A stretch of 64,000 nucleotides of DNA from Actinacidiphila cocklensis. GTDB lineage: Bacteria; Actinomycetota; Actinomycetes; Streptomycetales; Streptomycetaceae. The position numbers and the translations under genes were made by a program. This document shows positions 16,182 to 23,703 of this stretch, one piece after another (position 1 is the stretch's first letter; the number at the start of each line of letters is the position of its first letter). The DNA lies in NCBI RefSeq assembly GCF_907177275.1, contig NZ_CAJSLV010000059.1, positions 266,835-330,834 of the forward strand. The letters run 5' to 3'. Below the pieces are notes generated by a model. That model saw only the letters and a list, made by a program, of their open reading frames with translations. It searched no databases and had not been told where the DNA came from.

Positions 16182-16556
16182 ATGGGCGATGCCGACGACG
16201 GCGAGATACTCGACATCAAGCTCGTTGACCTGCAGGCGACGGCACCGCAGTTCCTGACGCACAGCTCGGACCTGGCGACGGCCCTGGCCAAGCTCCAGGG
16301 CGGTCTGGCCGCGGCCGGCTCCCCGTGGGGCGGGGACGACCAGGGCAAGCAGTTCGAGGACCAGTACGTACCGAACGTCACCAGCATGACGATGGCGGCC
16401 GAGATCCTGGCCCTCGGCCTGGCCAGCATCCACGACGCCATGGCCGACATGGCGGACGGCCACATAGGCAACGAGGCACTCATCCGCACGATGTTCAGCA
16501 AGAACGGGCCGAAGCCGGAACCTCCCCCGCACTCCGCCGGGGGAGACCTGCAATGA
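16182..16556 (+). CDS. WXG100-like secretion partner protein
   Basis: This 124-aa helical protein has a central SPWGGDDQGKQFE, close to the W-x-G turn of WXG100 proteins. A helix (LATALAKLQGGL) lies on one side and a second (MAAEILALGLASIHDAMADMA) on the other. These proteins form helical hairpins and accompany toxins exported by type VII (ESX) secretion. Its last bases overlap the start of the toxin gene by four (ATGA). Encoded next to a toxin and an immunity gene, it is most likely the delivery partner of that toxin. No secretion machinery lies in the window. Confidence 0.75.
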   Translation: MGDADDGEILDIKLVDLQATAPQFLTHSSDLATALAKLQGGLAAAGSPWGGDDQGKQFEDQYVPNVTSMTMAAEILALGLASIHDAMADMADGHIGNEALIRTMFSKNGPKPEPPPHSAGGDLQ

Positions 16557-17830
16557 GCGTCGCCGACGAGGCCAAGAAAATCGTCATGAAACTGACCGGC
16601 ATGTGGTGGCCGGACGCCGACGAAGGCGGCCTGCGGGACGCGGCCACCGCATGGCGGACCTTCGCCGACGACGTCGAGACACTCACCGCCGCCGCGAACA
16701 CCACCGCCCGCACACTGATCGAGAACAACACCGGCAAGGCGATATCCGCCTTCGACGACCCCTTCTGGCGCCGCTACTACTACGGCAACCGCGGCTGGCT
16801 CCAGGACATGATCGACGGCGCCCGCGACCTGGCCACAGCCCTCGACCAGTACGCCGACAGCGTCCACAGCGCGGTGAAGCAGCTGGAGCACGAGCTGGAG
16901 ATCGTCGGCGGCACCATCGTCGCCGGCACCGCCCTCGCGTTCTTCACCTTCGGGATCTCCGAGGGCGCCGCGGCCGCTGCCACCGCCGAGGTCCTGGAAC
17001 TGTCCGCCGCCCTGGGCGTGACCGTCTCCGCCGAGGTCGCCGCGATCATCGGCACCACGCTGGCCACCGCCGCCATCGCCGGCGTCGAGTCGATCACCGT
17101 CGACCTCGCCGTCACGCAACCCATCGCGATGGCCACCGGCGAGAGCAGCGGCCTCCACCTCGACGAGGCGACCGACGCCGCGCTCTACGGGGCCGTCTTC
17201 GGCGGCGGTGTCGGCGCGGCCGGCAGCACGATCAAAACCGTCGCCCAGAACGGCGGCCTGCAAGGCCTGCTCGACAGCCTCCACCTCCCGGACTTCCAAC
17301 CCGGCCTGGCCCTCCCCAGCGGCCCCGCAGCCTCTCTCGACGACCTCGGGATGCTGATGCGAACCGGGGCGGGCGGCGCCGGACCTGGCAAGGGCCCTTT
17401 TCCCGTTTCCGAGTCGGTAAAGGGGCCTGCGAAAGGTAAATCACTGCGGCTACCGAACAAACGACACACCATTTCTGGCGCAGCATCCGGCAATGTCGAC
17501 GAGGAAAACACGGTGATCTTGCGCGGGTACGAGCAGCAAGTCAATCAGGACATCGCCGAGATCGCGGCCGGGCGAGCAAAATTCGACAAGGACACCAACC
17601 TCTATGAGATCAACGGACGCACGTACAGGGTGAAAGATACGGGTACAGTATTTCCCTGCAGCGGTACAGGTCTCGTCGAACTCGACCGCAACGAATACGC
17701 AGCACTCCAGGAGATTGCCAAGGCCAAGGGGAATGCGGAATCCGTGCAGGCATTTGTGAGAGCTCCGCGCTTCATCAACAACCCGGACGCCATCCTGAAA
17801 GCCCAGGCAGTTTACGATGGGACGTACTGA
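16553..17830 (+). CDS. WXG/LXG-type polymorphic toxin with unclassified C-terminal domain
   Basis: This 425-aa protein has an N-terminal helical WXG-like domain (GLRDAATAWRTFADDVETL, residues about 26-44). A hydrophobic, Ala-rich stretch (about 120-195) could insert into membranes or package the toxin. A Gly-rich linker and a C-terminal domain of about 130 residues follow. The tip reads RGYEQQVNQDIAEIAAGRA, then YEINGRTYRVKDTGTVFP, then GLVELDRNEYAALQEIAKAK. I cannot assign it to a known toxin fold. Base composition changes sharply near 17430: the tip-encoding DNA is clearly richer in A and T than the N-terminal part, typical of swapped toxin tips. It is translationally coupled on both sides. 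Confidence 0.68.
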   Translation: MSVADEAKKIVMKLTGMWWPDADEGGLRDAATAWRTFADDVETLTAAANTTARTLIENNTGKAISAFDDPFWRRYYYGNRGWLQDMIDGARDLATALDQYADSVHSAVKQLEHELEIVGGTIVAGTALAFFTFGISEGAAAAATAEVLELSAALGVTVSAEVAAIIGTTLATAAIAGVESITVDLAVTQPIAMATGESSGLHLDEATDAALYGAVFGGGVGAAGSTIKTVAQNGGLQGLLDSLHLPDFQPGLALPSGPAASLDDLGMLMRTGAGGAGPGKGPFPVSESVKGPAKGKSLRLPNKRHTISGAASGNVDEENTVILRGYEQQVNQDIAEIAAGRAKFDKDTNLYEINGRTYRVKDTGTVFPCSGTGLVELDRNEYAALQEIAKAKGNAESVQAFVRAPRFINNPDAILKAQAVYDGTY

Positions 17831-18726
17831 TGACTGACTACAACCTGCTCGTCACCGAGCCCCTGAGCAACAGAGTCGTTGCCGAAGCACTTGCCCAGTG
17901 CTTCCGGGTCCCCGTGAGCGATGTCGACGTGGCTGACGAGAAAACCGACCAGAACACGCGGCACTGGGACGCGATGGTGCTCTGCGGGACGGAAACCCTC
18001 CGGGGCGATGTGCGGACGTCCCTGGACATCTACGTCAGGGACAGTGTTCAGCCGCAGCCGAGTGAGCCGGAACTCGCCGCCGCGCTCGCGCGGGTGCTTG
18101 GTCACTCGGTCCTCTACCCGGCGGAGGAGTTTCTGCAGGGCGTCCCCAGTGTCGCCGCGGCTGACGGTACGGTCACCCGTGCCCGACTGCTCGACCCGGG
18201 CGAGGACCCGGACGATGAAACGGCCGGCTACAAGGTCGATGCCGTCGAGGCCCCTGTTGCCGACCTACCGAACGCCCAGGTCACCCGACTTCCCGAAATC
18301 GTGCGAGAACAGCGGAAGCCGACTCCGGTGAGGGACGGCCTCGTCGCGTCTCTGAACGCTCTGGGGACGGGGCGTACGGACGACATCGGCTCCCCGTACT
18401 GGACGGCGGCGACGAACTTGGGGGCATGGGAAAAGCTCGTGCGGACCAAGGCGGACGGTTGGGATCCCGCGGGATGGTACCCAGCAGACCTGTACGTGCA
18501 AAGCCTCACGGCACGGGACGACTTGGAGGCCCTGCAGCAGCAGCTCACCGATCAGCCGGCGGAGTTGCTGGAGGCCGCGGTGGACCTGGTGGACCGGGAG
18601 TTCATCAAGCTGACCGTCCCCGATCCCGCCTGGTACCTGGACCTCAGGACCCAGGGACTGGACGTCCCCGACCCGCACGACGCGGCCTGGTGGTGGGACC
18701 GCCGCCCCGACCCCCTCCCCTGGTAG
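17830..18726 (+). CDS. Putative cognate immunity protein
   Basis: This 298-aa soluble acidic protein has no signal peptide. Its ATG overlaps the toxin stop by one base (TGATG), so it is translated in step with the toxin. It contains WDAMVLCGTETLRGDVRTSL, LAAALARVLGHSVLYPAEEF and a C-terminal DPHDAAWWWDRRPDP. No known family is recognised. Its position immediately after the toxin, in a three-gene coupled operon, is the evidence for an immunity role. Its base composition matches the bulk genome more than the toxin tip does. The operon ends at att scar C. Confidence 0.6.
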   Translation: MTDYNLLVTEPLSNRVVAEALAQCFRVPVSDVDVADEKTDQNTRHWDAMVLCGTETLRGDVRTSLDIYVRDSVQPQPSEPELAAALARVLGHSVLYPAEEFLQGVPSVAAADGTVTRARLLDPGEDPDDETAGYKVDAVEAPVADLPNAQVTRLPEIVREQRKPTPVRDGLVASLNALGTGRTDDIGSPYWTAATNLGAWEKLVRTKADGWDPAGWYPADLYVQSLTARDDLEALQQQLTDQPAELLEAAVDLVDREFIKLTVPDPAWYLDLRTQGLDVPDPHDAAWWWDRRPDPLPW

Positions 18727-18843
18727 CCCCACGGCGCCACCCGGCATGGCAGAGGCCCGTAGCCGTCGTGGAGGTGGACGGACAACGGCTTGCGCCCCGG
18801 TCAGCGGTGGGCTGCAGATACGCACAGGGCGAGACCACGAACG

Positions 18844-18873
18844 TTGGCCCCCGCTGCAAGCAGCGGGGGCCAA
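18844..18873 (-). terminator. Palindrome beside att scar C
   Basis: Arms TTGGCCCCCGCTG and its complement flank CAAG. It occupies the same position relative to scar C as the tRNA terminator does to the intact gene, but its sequence is unrelated to the one at 6138, so it was probably carried by a different element. Confidence 0.65.
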
Positions 18874-18896
18874 CAACGTCGTGCCCGGTGAGGCAC

Positions 18897-18952
18897 TGGC
18901 GGAGGATACGAGATTCGAACTCGTGAGGGGTTGCCCCCAACACGCTTTCCAA
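18897..18952 (-). repeat. att scar C: 3' portion of tRNA-Ser(GGA)
   Basis: This copy is identical to the intact tRNA gene over the shared segment, from the CCA end to CTTTCCAA in the anticodon loop, then diverges. Perfect identity and proximity to the intact gene suggest it is the youngest of the three scars. The following 120 bases resemble those after scar A (for example GATGAATCAGGTGGTGGTCC). Confidence 0.9.
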
Positions 18953-19048
18953 CTGCTCACGGTGGCGTGCGCCACCAGCCAGAGCCAGTCTGAACTGCGA
19001 TGAATCAGGTGGTGGTCCGGGTTCCGAACGCCGTCGGACGGAGCTGAA

Positions 19049-19069
19049 TGAGACCAGAACTGAGACCAG
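19049..19069. repeat. Paired TGAGACCAG repeats beside att scar C
   Basis: Two exact direct copies of TGAGACCAG lie three bases apart, matching the pairs at 6351 and 15903 in sequence and placement. Confidence 0.5.
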
Positions 19070-19075
19070 TGACCC

Positions 19076-19408
19076 TCACGCGGCGTGGGGAATGAAGGCG
19101 ACAGAGGAGGTGTCACCGTCGAGGGCGATGTTGAGCGACGCGTCAAGTGCGCCGGCAAGCCGGGCGAGCAGAGGAAGGGTAGGGACGGTGCCACCGAGTT
19201 CGAGCTTGGACACCTGGGGCTGCGTCATGCGGGCTCGTCTGGCAAGTTCGGTCTGGGAGATTCCGAGTTCGGTCCGGCGGTCGTACACCGCTTGCCCAAG
19301 GTCGAAGGCCATGCGGATCTCCGTGCGCGTCGCTTCCACTTCGGGAGGTTCGGCGTAGCCTTCTGCTGCCTTCCGCTCGCGGGCGAGCTTCCACTGGGCG
19401 TGGTTCAC
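19076..19408 (-). CDS. XRE-family antitoxin, HigA-like
   Basis: This 110-aa protein has a helix-turn-helix near residues 45-75 (GISQTELARRARMTQPQVSK) and then LPLLARLAGALDASLNIAL, the standard XRE/HigA layout. Its GTG start at 19408 overlaps the stop of the upstream toxin by four bases (GTGA), giving the toxin-first order typical of higBA. It should neutralise the toxin and repress the operon. Its C-terminal 70 residues recur nearly unchanged in the chimeric gene at 6377-6961. The sequence after its stop is also shared between both sites, reflecting related integrated elements. Confidence 0.82.
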   Translation of the reverse strand: MNHAQWKLARERKAAEGYAEPPEVEATRTEIRMAFDLGQAVYDRRTELGISQTELARRARMTQPQVSKLELGGTVPTLPLLARLAGALDASLNIALDGDTSSVAFIPHAA

Positions 19409-19791
19409 GGGCCTTCTCCTTTCGTGACGTCGCGAGAGAACTCGTCGTGCGCGCTGTGGCGCTCGGCTTCGCACGCCTTCCTGGCCTGCTTGGCCCGATC
19501 CACTTCCGCATCCTCCCGCATCCGCGTCTTGCGGAACACCGTCAGCAGCACGATCCGGCGCTCGGGGGCAAGCCAGTAGGTCAAACGGACGGCGTTGCCG
19601 TCGTGGCCGAGGCTGAATCGGAGTTCCCGTAACCCGTCGCCCAGGTGGCGGGCGTAGGGCTCGGAGAGGGTGGTCGGTGCGTCGAGCAGACGTTCGGCCG
19701 CGTGCTCGGCTACGAGGTAGTCGCGATCGGACAGGGTGTCCAGCCAGCGCCGAACTTCCGGTTCGATCTCGATCTCCCAACCCTCGCTCAT
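19405..19791 (-). CDS. HigB/RelE-type toxin
   Basis: This 128-aa protein has the ParE/RelE-superfamily layout of a HigB-like ribosome-dependent mRNA interferase: PEVRRWLDTLSDRDYLVAEH, then YARHLGDGLRELRFSLG, then VRLTYWLAPERRIVLLTVFRK. ATG 19791 is chosen since the core begins soon after; the frame continues to 19827. The codon at 19632-19630 (minus strand) is an in-frame TTA (Leu54), so translation should depend on the rare bldA tRNA. The antitoxin follows with a four-base overlap. The AT-rich upstream region contains the likely promoter. Confidence 0.8.
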   Translation of the reverse strand: MSEGWEIEIEPEVRRWLDTLSDRDYLVAEHAAERLLDAPTTLSEPYARHLGDGLRELRFSLGHDGNAVRLTYWLAPERRIVLLTVFRKTRMREDAEVDRAKQARKACEAERHSAHDEFSRDVTKGEGP

Positions 19792-19822
19792 ATAGCTGAC
19801 TGTATAGATAGCCAAATGTATG
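19788..19822 (-). promoter_or_regulatory. AT-rich promoter/operator region of the HigBA-like operon
   Basis: On the minus strand, GGCTATCTATACAGTCAGCTATATGAG combines a TATACA-like -10 element with repeated CTATA/CTAT units just upstream of the toxin start. XRE antitoxins bind such repeats to autoregulate. Binding is not shown here, and the exact transcription start is unknown. Confidence 0.35.
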
Positions 19823-19962
19823 GGCAAGCAGGGATGCGGCCGGCCAGCACATCAGCCGACATCGCCCGGACGCCACCCGGCGACATGCCGCAGGCGACGG
19901 ACACGAGCGAGCTCAGGCCCATCCGCCTCATCGGCCTGCACATGAAAAGCCCCCGCGGACGA

Positions 19963-20472
19963 CTACTCCGCCCGCAGCCATGCGTCGAGGGCGGCGAAAT
20001 CCGCGGCGGTGAGGCCGTGGCGGTGGTCGACGCGTTGCAGGAAGGTTCGGGAGGGGTGATGGGCCTCGGCCCAGGTGCGGTCGGCGTCGGTGATCTCGTC
20101 GTCGAGCCAGGCGAAGGGACGCCCGGCTGCCCAGTCGAGAAGCGTGCGGGTCTTCCAGTGCAGGCCGGACAGCTCGGACTCCTCGGACGGCTCCGGCCAG
20201 GTCACCACGGGGAGCTGCGGCAGACCCAGGAGCGGCGCGAGGCACTCGTTGGCCTCGGACTCCCACGTGGTGGCCCACACCAGATCGCACCGAAGAGCCA
20301 GCAACTTGGCCCCGAGCGCGGGATCGACCCTGGCCAGCAGCGGATTCGCGCCGGCTTCCTGCGGCACGTACGTCGGATAACCGTCCGGGTACTGCTCCCG
20401 CGTACCGCCGAAGGGGATCAGAGGTCCGTCCACGTCAAGAAAGAGGATGGGACGCGGCAGGGAAACGATCAC
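19963..20472 (-). CDS. HAD-like domain protein
   Basis: The protein is 169 aa from GTG 20472. Motif I is LFLDVDGPLIPFG, with the two aspartates of HAD phosphotransferases. A middle section with a serine/threonine-type motif (DLVWATTWESEANE) follows, and WLDDEITDADRTW supplies the acidic motif IV. The best match in memory is the HAD domain linked to RNA repair proteins, but the substrate is unknown. It lies upstream of the HigBA-like pair and next to the tRNA. A near-identical N-terminal half forms the chimera at 6377-6961. A region of 170 bp without a gene separates it from the toxin promoter. Confidence 0.8.
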   Translation of the reverse strand: MIVSLPRPILFLDVDGPLIPFGGTREQYPDGYPTYVPQEAGANPLLARVDPALGAKLLALRCDLVWATTWESEANECLAPLLGLPQLPVVTWPEPSEESELSGLHWKTRTLLDWAAGRPFAWLDDEITDADRTWAEAHHPSRTFLQRVDHRHGLTAADFAALDAWLRAE

Positions 20473-20562
20473 CTCTGCACCGTAGAGGCAACACGGGTAG
20501 ACCCGGAAGCAGACCGACGGCCACCTCCCCGGACATGGCCGCGCTGCTGGCGCAACCACACG

Positions 20563-20602
20563 CGTCGAAGGGCCCCACCGCGAGCGGTGGGGCCCTTCGA
20601 CG
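20563..20602 (-). terminator. Terminator downstream of tRNA-Ser
   Basis: Arms CGTCGAAGGGCCCCACCGC and its complement are separated by two bases, 18 bp after the tRNA 3' end. It differs from the palindrome at 6138 by paired substitutions that keep both stems perfect. Confidence 0.8.
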
Positions 20603-20620
20603 TCGTGCCCGGTGAGGCAC

Positions 20621-20708
20621 TGGCGGAGGATACGAGATTCGAACTCGTGAGGGGTTGCCCCCAACACGCTTTCCAAGCGTGCGCCCTAGGCCACTAGGCG
20701 AATCCTCC
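20621..20708 (-). tRNA. tRNA-Ser (anticodon GGA)
   Basis: The minus strand gives 88 bases beginning GGAGGATTCGCCTAGTGGCC and ending GTATCCTCCGCCA, with CCA encoded. The acceptor stem GGAGGAT pairs with ATCCTCC. The anticodon loop TTGGAAA has anticodon GGA at 20674-20672. The long variable arm (TTGGGGGCAACCCCC) is typical of tRNA-Ser, and the T loop is GTTCGAATC. This is the only complete copy; three displaced 3' portions lie to the left, so it is the attB target of the island. The next feature to the right is the SRP RNA on the opposite strand. Confidence 0.96.
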
Positions 20709-20780
20709 GCCGCAAACAGTACAAGACGCGGGGGGGTGGTAGCGAACTCGTTCGGGGCAGGGGGGATCGGGTAGGGTGGG

Positions 20781-20872
20781 CAGCAGCCCCTCACGTGGCG
20801 CTATCTCGCTGAACTCCCCCAGGGCCGGAAGGCAGCAAGGGTAGGTGGGCTCTGGCGGGTGCGTGGGGGGTC
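20781..20872 (+). ncRNA. ffs: Bacterial SRP RNA (4.5S-type, ffs)
   Basis: The segment contains the universally conserved SRP domain IV: CAGGGCCGGAAGGCAGCAAG with a GGAA tetraloop and the asymmetric internal loop. Flanking strands CCCCTCACG and CGTGGGGG can pair to close a single long hairpin of about 90 bases. The RNA binds Ffh to target membrane and secreted proteins. A TAGGGT at 20772 may be the -10. The RNA is followed by TCTTT and, 50 bp on, by dnaX, an order commonly seen in actinobacteria. The exact ends are estimated from pairing. Confidence 0.9.
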
Positions 20873-20922
20873 TTTGCGTGGGTGGAGGCCGGGTGTCGGT
20901 GGGCGCGGCTAGGCTCGGTGGC

Positions 20923-23121
20923 GTGTCCCTCGCTCTGTACCGCCGCTATCGACCCGAGACCTTCGCCGAGGTCATCGGGCAGGAGCACGTCACCGACCCG
21001 TTGCAGCAGGCACTGCGGAACAACCGGGTCAATCACGCGTACCTGTTCAGCGGGCCGCGCGGGTGCGGGAAGACGACCAGTGCGCGCATCCTGGCCCGCT
21101 GCCTGAACTGCGAGCAGGGGCCGACACCCACGCCGTGCGGGGAGTGCCAGTCGTGCCGGGACCTGGCCAGGAACGGGCCGGGGTCGATCGACGTGATCGA
21201 GATCGACGCCGCGTCCCACGGCGGTGTGGACGACGCCCGTGACCTGCGGGAGAAGGCCTTCTTCGGGCCTGCGAGCAGCCGCTACAAGATCTACATCATC
21301 GACGAGGCCCACATGGTCACCTCGGCGGGCTTCAACGCCCTGCTGAAGGTGGTCGAGGAGCCGCCGGAGCATCTGAAGTTCATCTTCGCCACGACCGAGC
21401 CCGAGAAGGTCATCGGGACCATCCGGTCGCGTACGCACCACTACCCCTTCCGGCTGGTGCCGCCGGGGACGCTGCGCGACCACCTCGCCGAGGTGTGCGA
21501 GCGGGAGTCCATCGCGGTCCAGGACGGGGTGTATCCGCTGGTCGTACGGGCCGGGGCCGGGTCGGTGCGGGACTCGATGTCGGTGATGGACCAGCTGCTG
21601 GCCGGGGCGGGGGCGGACGGTGTGACGTACGCCATGGCCACCTCGCTGCTCGGCTACACGGACGCGGCGCTGCTCGACGACGTGGTGGACGGCTTCGCCG
21701 CCGGGGACGGCGCCGCGGTCTTCGGGATGGTGGACCGGGTCATCGAGGGCGGCCACGACCCGCGCCGTTTCGTGGCCGACCTGCTGGAACGGCTCCGCGA
21801 CCTGGTCATCCTCGCCGCCGTTCCGGACGCGACGGACAAGGGCCTGATCGACGCGCCGAGCGACGTGGTGGAGCGGATGCGGGCGCAGGCGTCGGTCTTC
21901 GGGGCCGCCGAGCTGAGCCGGGCGGCCGACATCGTCAACACAGGGCTGACGGAGATGCGGGGGGCGACCTCGCCGCGGCTGCAGCTGGAGCTGATCTGCG
22001 CCCGGGTGCTGCTGCCCGCCGCGTACGACGACGAGCGCTCCCTGCAGGCCCGGCTGGAACGGCTGGAGCGGGGCGGCCTGGGGGCCGCGGCTCCGGTCGG
22101 GGGTGCGCCTCCCGTCGGCGGTGTGCCCGGCGGGATTCCCGGTGACGCACCGAGCGGGGCTGCCGCCGCCCGCGCGGCCGCGGCACGTACCCCTGCGCCC
22201 GAGCCCGTACGCCCCGCCCCGGTCGCGGCAGCCCCGGCCCCCGCGCCTGCCCCCGTCCCCGCGCCGGAGCCGGCTCCGGAAGCCGTGCGCGGCCCCGACC
22301 CCGTACCGCAGGCGCCCGCCAAGCCGGGGGCCTGGCCGACCGCCGCACCGCAGCAGCAGGCACCGCCGCAAGCCCAGGCACCGGCCCAGGCCCAGGCCCA
22401 GGTCAGCGCACCGGGCCGGTCCCAGGCGCCGGCCCAGGCCCAGGTCAGCGGCGCCCCCTCCCGGGTACGGCAGATGTGGCCGCAGATCCTCGACGCCGTC
22501 AAGAACCGGCGGCGGCTGACCTGGATGCTGCTGTTCAACAACGCCCAGGTCTCCGGCTTCGACGGCGAGACGCTGCAGGTCGGCTTCGACAACCCCGGCG
22601 CGCGCAACAGCTTCGCCAACAGCGGCAGCGAGGACGTCCTCAAGCAGGCCATCAACGACGCGCTCGGCGTGCAGTGGCGCATCGAGGCCATCGTCGACCC
22701 GTCCGGGGGCGGCGGTGGCGGGGGCGGCGGTGGCGGGTCCCCGCGGCCGCCCGCGCCTCCGCAGTCCCCTGCCGCGCCCCAGGCGTACGGCGGCGGCCAG
22801 ACGAGCCCGGACGCGTACGGCTCCGCGCAGACCGCACCCCAGGCGATGGCCCAGGCAGGACCCGGCGGTCTGAGCGGCCCCGGCGGCACCGCCACCGCGA
22901 CCGCCGCGCCACCGGGCCCCCGGCCCGCGCCTGCCGAGGCGCCCCGGCAGGAGGTGCGGCAGGAGCCGGCGCGGCGGTACACCGACGAGACGCCGCCGCC
23001 GCTCGAGGACGACATCCCCGAGGACGACGACCCCGACCTCGTCGATTCCGCACTCAGTGGTCACGATCTGTTCATCCGCGAGCTGGGCGCCACCGTGATC
23101 GAGGAGATCGCGCACGACTGA
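20923..23121 (+). CDS. dnaX: DNA polymerase III subunit gamma/tau
   Basis: The protein is 732 aa from GTG 20923. It is the clamp-loader ATPase subunit of the replisome. It begins LALYRRYRPETFAEVIGQ and has Walker A GPRGCGKTT (about 44-52), a zinc module with cysteines in LNCEQGPTPTPCGECQSC, Walker B IYIIDEAH (about 123-130), and sensor region TSAGFNALLKVVEEPPEH. After about residue 390 a long Pro/Ala/Gln-rich linker appears, with PAQAQ repeats near 22370-22450. A tau-type domain (RVRQMWPQILDAVKNRRRL) follows. A second low-complexity segment contains an unbroken run of about 11 glycines near 22706-22738. No frameshift signal producing a separate gamma form is evident. Confidence 0.96.
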   Translation: MSLALYRRYRPETFAEVIGQEHVTDPLQQALRNNRVNHAYLFSGPRGCGKTTSARILARCLNCEQGPTPTPCGECQSCRDLARNGPGSIDVIEIDAASHGGVDDARDLREKAFFGPASSRYKIYIIDEAHMVTSAGFNALLKVVEEPPEHLKFIFATTEPEKVIGTIRSRTHHYPFRLVPPGTLRDHLAEVCERESIAVQDGVYPLVVRAGAGSVRDSMSVMDQLLAGAGADGVTYAMATSLLGYTDAALLDDVVDGFAAGDGAAVFGMVDRVIEGGHDPRRFVADLLERLRDLVILAAVPDATDKGLIDAPSDVVERMRAQASVFGAAELSRAADIVNTGLTEMRGATSPRLQLELICARVLLPAAYDDERSLQARLERLERGGLGAAAPVGGAPPVGGVPGGIPGDAPSGAAAARAAAARTPAPEPVRPAPVAAAPAPAPAPVPAPEPAPEAVRGPDPVPQAPAKPGAWPTAAPQQQAPPQAQAPAQAQAQVSAPGRSQAPAQAQVSGAPSRVRQMWPQILDAVKNRRRLTWMLLFNNAQVSGFDGETLQVGFDNPGARNSFANSGSEDVLKQAINDALGVQWRIEAIVDPSGGGGGGGGGGGSPRPPAPPQSPAAPQAYGGGQTSPDAYGSAQTAPQAMAQAGPGGLSGPGGTATATAAPPGPRPAPAEAPRQEVRQEPARRYTDETPPPLEDDIPEDDDPDLVDSALSGHDLFIRELGATVIEEIAHD

Positions 23122-23334
23122 CCGCGGGGGACTCGGTAGACGGCCCCTGACCTGTGACGATGCCGGCGGACCTGGCCTTGTGATCCCTGCGGCGCAGCCG
23201 TCCGCTACTCCGGGTGTACTCCGCGCCGCAGCGATCCTCCGTACGGCGTAGGGCGCACCGCCGTACGAGCACGTAGGCTCGGCGTGTCAGTGGAAAACGC
23301 AGCACCGACAGCAGACGCGAGGCAGGAGCGAACC

Positions 23335-23667
23335 GTGATTCCCGGTGGTCAGCCGAATATGCAGGCACTGCTCCAGCAGGCGCAGAAGATGCAGCAGGAC
23401 CTGGCCGTGGCACAGCAGGAGCTGGCCGAGACCGAGGTCGAGGGCTCGGCGGGCGGTGGCCTGGTGAAGGCGACGGTGTCCGGCGCGGGCGAGCTGCGGG
23501 CGCTGGTGATCGACCCGAAGGCCGTCGACCCGGACGACACCGAGACGCTGGCCGACCTGGTGGTCGCCGCCGTCCACAGTGCGACCGACGCGGCACAGGA
23601 ACTGCAGCAGGCCAAGCTCGGCCCGCTCGCGCAGGGGCTCGGCGGCGGTCTGCCGGGCCTGTTCTGA
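23335..23667 (+). CDS. YbaB/EbfC family nucleoid-associated protein
   Basis: The protein is 110 aa from GTG 23335, preceded by a CAGGAGCG ribosome site. It begins with a helix (NMQALLQQAQKMQQDLAVAQ) and carries the family core GLVKATVSGAGELRALVIDP, then ETLADLVVAAVHSATD. These dimers bind DNA and influence nucleoid organisation. An in-frame GTG at 23284 would add 17 residues, but the shorter form matches the family length. Its position between dnaX and recR is the classic gene order. Confidence 0.92.
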   Translation: MIPGGQPNMQALLQQAQKMQQDLAVAQQELAETEVEGSAGGGLVKATVSGAGELRALVIDPKAVDPDDTETLADLVVAAVHSATDAAQELQQAKLGPLAQGLGGGLPGLF

Positions 23668-23703
23668 CCTGATCCGCCACTTACCCCTGGAAGGCGTGCC
23701 GGC

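Noticed and set aside
22706..22738. Run of about 11 glycine codons in dnaX as a slippery or frameshift site
   Set aside because: The GGC/GGT/GGG codons are not a slippery A/U-rich heptamer and no stop follows in the -1 frame close enough to make a defined gamma product.
20791..23115. Long minus-strand frame opposite dnaX
   Set aside because: It mirrors the dnaX codon pattern, is rich in Arg/Gly/Pro, and has no motif.
23161..23283. Possible small gene between dnaX and the YbaB gene
   Set aside because: No frame with a start and ribosome site; likely only the promoter of the YbaB gene.
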